A stretch of 64,000 bases of DNA from Mactra quadrangularis (taxonomy: Eukaryota; Mollusca; Bivalvia; Venerida; Mactridae): contig CM046297.1 in NCBI GenBank assembly GCA_025267735.1, positions 33,940,011 to 34,004,010 of the forward strand, read 5' to 3'. The translations under genes were made by a program, and so were the position numbers. The notes beneath the pieces are model-generated. The model saw only the letters and a list, made by a program, of their open reading frames with translations. It was not told the DNA's origin and ran no database searches. Below are positions 58,367 through 64,000 of this stretch, in pieces (the stretch's first letter is position 1; every line of letters begins with the position of its first letter).

Positions 58367-60976
58367 GTAAGATACGTTAAGATTTTTAAAATAAAATTTT
58401 TAGAACCGATAGACAGTAGCAAATCTAATAATTATTCATTAAAAGGTATTTCATAGAATGACGGTAAACTTTATGACAATTATTTATATATTTCTTATGA
58501 CATGAAGTTTTATTTGTCCTTGATTTAACAAAAAACACAATGATTGTTTTTTAATTTGAAGGTGTTTCTAAATCAATTCGTTTTATTCAGGAATTAATGG
58601 CGCTAATAAAACAATAAAACCGTAGCACAGGAGTCAATGTAAGAACACACTAAAAACCCAGTTCTAATGCCGCTACTATGTTCCTAGTGTAAGGTTTAAT
58701 CACTTAATTTGTACAAGGTAAATAATAACGTATCTTACTAAAAAATTATTAACATATATTTGAGGTAAATGTAATCAATTAGCAAAAATTATGCTAGCAT
58801 TTGCATACAAACACTTCAAAACGATAATCTAAAATTAAACTTAGTTTGTTTAGACAACAATCAAATGTTCACATTGGTATACTTTAAAAGGTAACGTATC
58901 TTACTTTTTCAATTCACATAAGTTCCACTGCCGTTTATTTTAAAAGACGTTCTAGTTAAGGCACAATTTATGTTAAAATCAAAACAATGCTAGCTCTTTT
59001 GCTTCAAATATGTTTATTTATCAGAAAGAAGACATATCTATTGTTTTTTTCTGAAAACATTTATTTTGTATCTGTTAACGTATCTTACTCATTTATCAAA
59101 ACCAGTTCATGACTTAAGAGTTCAAAATATATGGTCCATTTTCATATAACTTTACATATTATCTGTTTCTTTAGACAGCTGCTGTCAGCTTTATTGCAAC
59201 AAAATTGTCGATTTGTTTTTCAACAAGGTAGAGGTTCTACAATTTGTTTTAAAAGTCCAACTATCTAAATATACTTTCAACTTGTCCTTCTTTCTGCTGG
59301 TGTACCGTTTTGGACCGTGGCGTTGTTATATGAAATTAAACTTTTTCGATTACATTATTTGCATAAAAAATGTTTCTTGAGTTTCTGTGGAAATATGTCC
59401 GAAACTATACCTGCACCATTGAGTTTTAATTTGGTTTTAGATCCTGGTGTGCTGGACGATGTTTTTTTCCATTAGTTTTAGTCGTATGGTAATTCCTTAC
59501 AATCTGAATTCATGTTAAGACTTTTGCATATTTTTCTTTTTTTAAAAAGGTTCATAATTTTGTTTAAGTGCTTTCACCTGATCATTTCAAGACCAACTTC
59601 TGTATGCCGCTGACCTTTGTCTTATATCTACAAGGTGGCCCTTTGTTTTTCTAGGTCACAAATTGGCATTTTCAAAAAACAATCTTGTTTTGTCTATCTG
59701 TCGTGTACATTGGACTGATGTACTTGCTCAAACTATATTCAGAACTTTTTCAATATTGAATTTACCTGAAACCTTATTTTTCTTTCTCATTTAAACTTGT
59801 AGATTGTGCTGGGTGCGTAAAAGCCTCATTTGTAATGCATTCTTCTGTTGTTGTTTTTTCCTAAATCATTCGGAATGTGTTTTTTTGCAGATAAATTTTC
59901 TTTTGTTGAAATACTCGGACAATTTATTGTTACTTTGTTTGATCAAGCGTTTAATTTTGCTCCATATTAAGAAGGTATATTTGACCATTTGTCATTTTTC
60001 ATTTCTTGTACCCTTGCTGGTATTAAGCTCTAGTCTATTTTTTCCTCCTGTACATTAGTATTTTAAGATACTTAAGCTGGAAAGAAAGATACGTTAACCT
60101 CTACTACAATGTATAAGTTTTGTCAAATACTCAATGAAAGAAATGTGTTTTTTTTAGGTTTTATATCAAAAGTTGTCCATTTTACTTTATAATTCTAATA
60201 AGTTAACATCCTATAACTTTGTATTTGCTTGTTATATCATGTCTTTCAAACAATGTAAGATACGTTAACATTGAGTAAGATACGTTGAACAAGTTTGTTC
60301 ATGTCTGTTGGTATCAATTAGTAAATAAGACATGTACAATGCACACAATAGTTCTGACTTTTCTTTGTTACACATGAAAAGCAAGTTTAACTGTCTTAAA
60401 TATAAAAAATAACTAGAAGGCTTCAGTTTTTTGGAGTTGTCATAAAATGCTTGATTGTTTAGTCATAATCGCCAGGAATATTTTACAACTTCTGTTTTGA
60501 GTGGAAATTTTGGTAATTAGCAACGCAATTGGCTAGAAAGTAAATCCAAAGATGATTTATTTTCGACAAATATTGAAATATCAGGTACGTGTTAACGTAT
60601 CTTATGTTAACATATCTTATTGACATTTACTATTTTTTACCATAAAGTAAGCATATCGGACTTTTCGAGGATGAAATTTCTCTGGATTATGCCTGCATGA
60701 AGTAGGCATTGTGAAATTAGGTAACTCTGCCTGCTTTCTGAACTAGCTTATGTGTTGTAACATATGGAAAGTTAACGTATCTTATCAAATCTTAAAGTAA
60801 CAATTCAATTTTTCATTGCTTAGAAAATATGGTTAATCTGTATTAGATCTTAGACGCCAAAAGCCTTTTTTATCTCTTACATTAACCACTTGGGAGTTTA
60901 TATTGGCATAAATCCGAGTGAAATTGCCAATATTTCGACTTAATGCATGATGTCCATAACTGTTAACGTATCTTAC
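58367..60976. repeat. Dispersed 15-mer GTTAACGTATCTTAC, 11 sites
   Basis: Plus orientation: 58726, 58891, 59074, 60591, 60606 (one change), 60771, 60962. Minus orientation: 58367, 60085, 60255, 60275 (one inserted base). Sites match 12-15 of 15 bases. The intervening sequence shows no shared repeat unit. Confidence 0.85.
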
Positions 60977-61388
60977 ATCCAATTTGGGGACACAGGAAAA
61001 TAATTTTTAATTTTAGCAAATTTTTTTGTCTGATTTCGGAAGGTTATGTTTTCATTGAATTACCCCAAATGACCATTAGTAAAGGTAACATTTGCAGCAA
61101 AACGGTATATTATTTCAAAATTATATTTTAGTCAAAACAAGTACCCAATGCAGGGACAAAGCAAAATCAACAGTTTTTGTATTTTTGGATTAAAGTTTTC
61201 ACCAGAAAGTATGTTCAGTGAGGGACAAAACTCTTGTTGGAGGTACATATATGTTGTATACATCATCTAATGAGAAAAAATCTCAGATACCTTCTGTTTT
61301 AAAAAAATGAGGACGAAGGGACATTGAAAATGTGAAATTGTTCACTTTTTTTGACATCGAGTGTTTTATACTGTAGTATATGTAGTAT

Positions 61389-61646
61389 GGCGGCTCTCGC
61401 GGGGGGGGGGGGGGGGGGTCAGGGGGCCGGACCTCCCTCAGGAATTTCCAAAATGTACCTGGCCATAAGCATTTTTTTCGGTGCTTAAAATAGATTTAAT
61501 GGTTATGTAGTTTTCATTATTAATATGTTGCATTATTCTGGAAAATGTGTATAATGTGGCTGCGGTTCGAAGTTTGGACCCCCCCCCCCCAGAAAAAGTT
61601 TGGACCCCCCCCCCCCCCCGAATAAAAATCCTGGATCCGTCCCTTA
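61389..61646. mobile_element. GGATCC-TIR MITE, copy at 61.4 kb with long G and C runs
   Basis: Begins atggcggctctcgcgggg, with a G run of about 18, and ends ctggatccgtcccttac. Contains ggtgcttaaaatagatttaa and ggttatgtagttttcatt. Two C runs near 61587 and 61610 are complementary to the G run. Confidence 0.6.
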
Positions 61647-61828
61647 CATATACACTGCTGGACAGTTGGACAGTTTAATTTGTTGACTGTACTTGTGTAA
61701 AGATGTATTTGATATTAGAAATTACTGGATGTAAATTCTGTTAATGAATTTTATGTAGGAGAATCTATATTATATGTTAGAAGTTGAAACATTTAATCTG
61801 ATGTACAATTTGATACATCTCTGATCAG

Positions 61829-62070
61829 TGGTGCTTTTCACAAAAATTCTTGCGAAAAACATCTTCGTAAGTCAATAGCAAGAAACCCTATTAATCGGTC
61901 TTTTTGGGCTTATCAATTCTAAAGATAATACAAATTGTGTAGAATTGTGTATACCTAATTTTGAATATCATATCATACTTATGCTTATTATCTATCTGAC
62001 TTTGAAGTGATAATTATATGAAACTGACTTACGAAGATTTTTCTCGTAAGAATTTTTGTGAAAGGCACCA
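61829..62070. mobile_element. MITE with ~46-bp inverted ends
   Basis: tggtgcttttcacaaaaatt.. (61829-61874) and its reverse complement (62025-62070), ending gtgaaaggcacca. About 87% arm identity. Confidence 0.7.
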
Positions 62071-62558
62071 GTTTGATATATTTATACATGAATATGAATT
62101 TCTGTGCAGACCTTTTTCTTATGTAACGGGGGCCTTTTACAGGCCCCTTCCCCTCCTGAGATTTCTTTAAATAATGCAGATTTCCCAAAATTTGGAGTTT
62201 ACCTTGGATTTTTTGTCCATCTATCCATGAAATTGGAGCGAAGTTTTCCCAAATGTTCTACATAAACAAAGGTCCCAGGCCCATTCCCCATATACTGAAA
62301 AAAGCCCTGCTGTGAACATATAGACATCAAATCCAATAGGGCCAATATTTTCCAAACAATGATCTTTTCTGCAGATATTCATGCTGAAATAAACTTATAA
62401 TTTGATTCTAATGTCTTCTTATTTATTTCAATTTCTTTGACGACAACGGAGATCATTTAGTGTTGTCGTCCTTTGGATATCTTGTATAAATAGACCAATG
62501 GTCACGGCTATTTACTCGGCCATTCAATGGTTAGATTATTGGTCCGTGTTATTAGGAC

Positions 62559-62820
62559 GGTTTAAGGGTTTATCATTTGTTGAAATTGAAAAATCTATCA
62601 AGTGGGTGGGGTAACTAATTATATCAAAATATCCATAAATTCCAAATAATTTTGATATTTTGTAAGTGATGCATTAAGTGTATAGATGTGACTGTGAAAA
62701 TATAAAAAAAACTCAACAATTATTTTGGAATTAATGGATATTTTAATATGTTTAGTAACCACACCCACTTCATAGATTTTTTTCAATTTCAAATCCCGAT
62801 ACACCCTTAATGAACTGTTT
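62559..62820. mobile_element. Foldback MITE with ~90-bp inverted arms
   Basis: Left arm 62559-62655 (taagggttt, gttgaaattgaaaaatc, aagtgggtgg, aatatccataaattcc) mirrors 62713-62820 in reverse complement. Confidence 0.7.
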
Positions 62821-62974
62821 GTTTTGTCCACAACTATTGGACGGTAATCTGTTAAAATGTGTATGAAGGTAATTTTGTATTTCATCCTAATCAGCAGGTT
62901 CAAATTTTCAATTGCTCAAATATATATATCACCAGTGAATTTGCAATCAATTCGAAACTTTTGAATAGTCCACC

Positions 62975-63190
62975 TGCCTAGCTCAGTTGGTAGCGCACAA
63001 CTCCACTGATCGAGAGTGGCAGATTCGATCCCCTGATGGGGTATACTTTCGTGGACCTAGGTCATGAAATAATTACTACGGCATTTCTCCCTCCTACCTT
63101 TGGTTCTAATGTACGAGTAGTTGTCATTCGCTGTTTAACATCTGAAACAGGAGATATACCCTGTACAATGCGTTGCTAATAGCTATGGCT
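62975..63190 (+). mobile_element. tRNA-derived SINE, plus strand
   Basis: tagctcagttggtagcgcac (A box), gcagattcgatcccctg (B box), then ggggtatactttcgtggacc; a relic of the same head occurs reversed near 11225-11290. Confidence 0.75.
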
Positions 63191-63474
63191 TTATACTCAG
63201 CAAGGCAATCGTAAGGAGATGTATTTTTCATCCTAATGTATAGCCTCTGCTGAGTAGACCTTTTTCAGTACAAATCCTCTGCACTACATCTCTTGATATT
63301 TCACTTAAACATTATTTTTATAAAAGTTTACCACTGCTAAGCAACAACCTGTGAACAGGAATAGACTTAAATCCCTCCCTGTGGGTGTTGTTCAAGAGAG
63401 GTTGTACTGTACATTAAAAAAACACTGTAATTAGTGCATTTTTAAAACAAATTCGTTGTTAACATTTTATACAT

Positions 63475-63480
63475 TTTATT
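63475..63480 (-). terminator. Poly(A) signal AATAAA of the 63.6 kb gene
   Basis: tttatt on the plus strand, 83 bp past the TAA of the minus-strand ORF; a canonical hexamer at a normal distance. Confidence 0.6.
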
Positions 63481-63562
63481 TTAATTAGCTTTTTACATAA
63501 TTATAAGCTATATACAAATTGACAATATACACGAATTTACATTTTTGTCCAAGTCTTTTCCA

Positions 63563-64000
63563 TTATTTCTTGCCTCTCTTTGCGTTTATCGGAGGCAATG
63601 GGTTTAATAAAAAGTCAGCAGAATTCTGAACCATATTGCCATCATTGTCTTTAACATTCATTTGTTTAGTATCATTACAACTAGAGTCAATTTGTCCTTG
63701 CTGAATTCTTGAGGTATGACCATCCAAGTTATTTTGTCCAGGCTTTATAGATGGCAATGGTTGATGTGGATTTAGGGATTTCTGAAATCTTTGTTGACTG
63801 TATGAACCAAGTCCTCGTCTTAATGATCCTGTTTTCTTATTTTGAACGTCTCTCTTTGTCTTCTCAACTCCGTCCGATTGCCTCTTTGTACCTTTAATGT
63901 CCGGAAGAGCCTTTCCCCCAATCCTTTTAATATTTACAAGAGTTTTCTTCACTCGATTGTCATTTCTTGCTGTTTTCATATCTGCCATGTTTGTACCATC
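63563..64000 (-). CDS. 3' end of an unrecognised basic protein gene, running off the window
   Basis: An open frame runs from the window edge to a TAA at 63563, with at least 141 residues from the first Met at 63988. The frame stays open upstream of that Met (GAT GGT ACA AAC ATG), so this is probably the last exon, or the end, of a longer protein. The chain is rich in Lys, Arg, Gln, Asn and Ser, with no membrane segment, signal peptide or cysteine pattern, and ends NPLPPINAKRGKK; it looks disordered. A poly(A) signal AATAAA lies at 63480-63475, about 85 nt after the stop, which supports a real 3' end. I do not recognise the family. Unlike the repeat-derived ORFs nearby, it has no internal periodicity. 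Confidence 0.6.
   Translation of the reverse strand, partial: DGTNMADMKTARNDNRVKKTLVNIKRIGGKALPDIKGTKRQSDGVEKTKRDVQNKKTGSLRRGLGSYSQQRFQKSLNPHQPLPSIKPGQNNLDGHTSRIQQGQIDSSCNDTKQMNVKDNDGNMVQNSADFLLNPLPPINAKRGKK

Noticed and set aside
62439..62475. gacgacaac / gttgtcgtc hairpin
   Set aside because: A 9-bp stem with no conserved context; not enough for an RNA gene or element.

Overview
This is nuclear DNA of an animal, most likely a mollusc. It is AT-rich and intron-dense, with GT-AG introns. It carries several tRNA-derived SINEs whose tails end in cggcgttaaacccaata, inverted gggaggtaac/ttacctccct motifs, and a spaced tgaccttgacc repeat; I associate all three with molluscan genomes. The placement rests on repeat style and one orthologue, so phylum is probable and species is not claimed. 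There are no bacterial operons, rRNA genes or CRISPR arrays.

Left part (1-24 kb). The one gene that can be read in full is the orthologue of ARMC8, on the minus strand from 22410 (ATG) to 6032 (stop). It has 19 coding exons totalling 1983 nt, or 660 residues. All 18 introns are GT-AG and every phase joins. ARMC8 (yeast Gid5/Vid28) is an armadillo-repeat subunit of the CTLH/GID ubiquitin ligase. Its introns hold SINEs, a hAT-type MITE with an 8-bp target duplication, and a foldback element with a 9-bp target duplication. At two places the edge of a real exon with its splice site has been tandemly copied into the neighbouring intron: 10 copies at exon 15, and several at exon 8. Left of the gene lie a 27-bp minisatellite, two MITEs, and an unidentified single ORF with a splice donor just after it.

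Middle part (24-57 kb). This is nearly all tandem repeat. It holds a 14-bp array (26.9-27.8 kb), a 28-bp array that is a dimer of that 14-mer (27.8-33.7 kb), a 25-bp array (33.8-36.6 kb), a divergent ~85-bp array (38.8-39.9 kb), an 80-bp array (41.3-42.5 kb) and a 32-bp array (45.0-53.1 kb). The 32-bp unit resembles the reverse complement of the 28-bp unit. The block is bounded by a ~54-bp inverted repeat (24443 and 57330), and just outside it sit two direct 726-bp repeats with no difference that I can see. Candidate first exons with donors lie just inside each boundary (plus strand ending 24708; minus strand ending 57182), but no known protein was recognised.

Right part (57-64 kb). From 58.3 to 61.0 kb the sequence looks single-copy, but a 15-mer, GTTAACGTATCTTAC, recurs 11 times on both strands. 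After several MITEs and a SINE, the window closes with the 3' end of an unidentified basic protein gene on the minus strand (63563 to the edge).

Most long ORFs here are artefacts of tandem repeats whose unit lacks stop codons.
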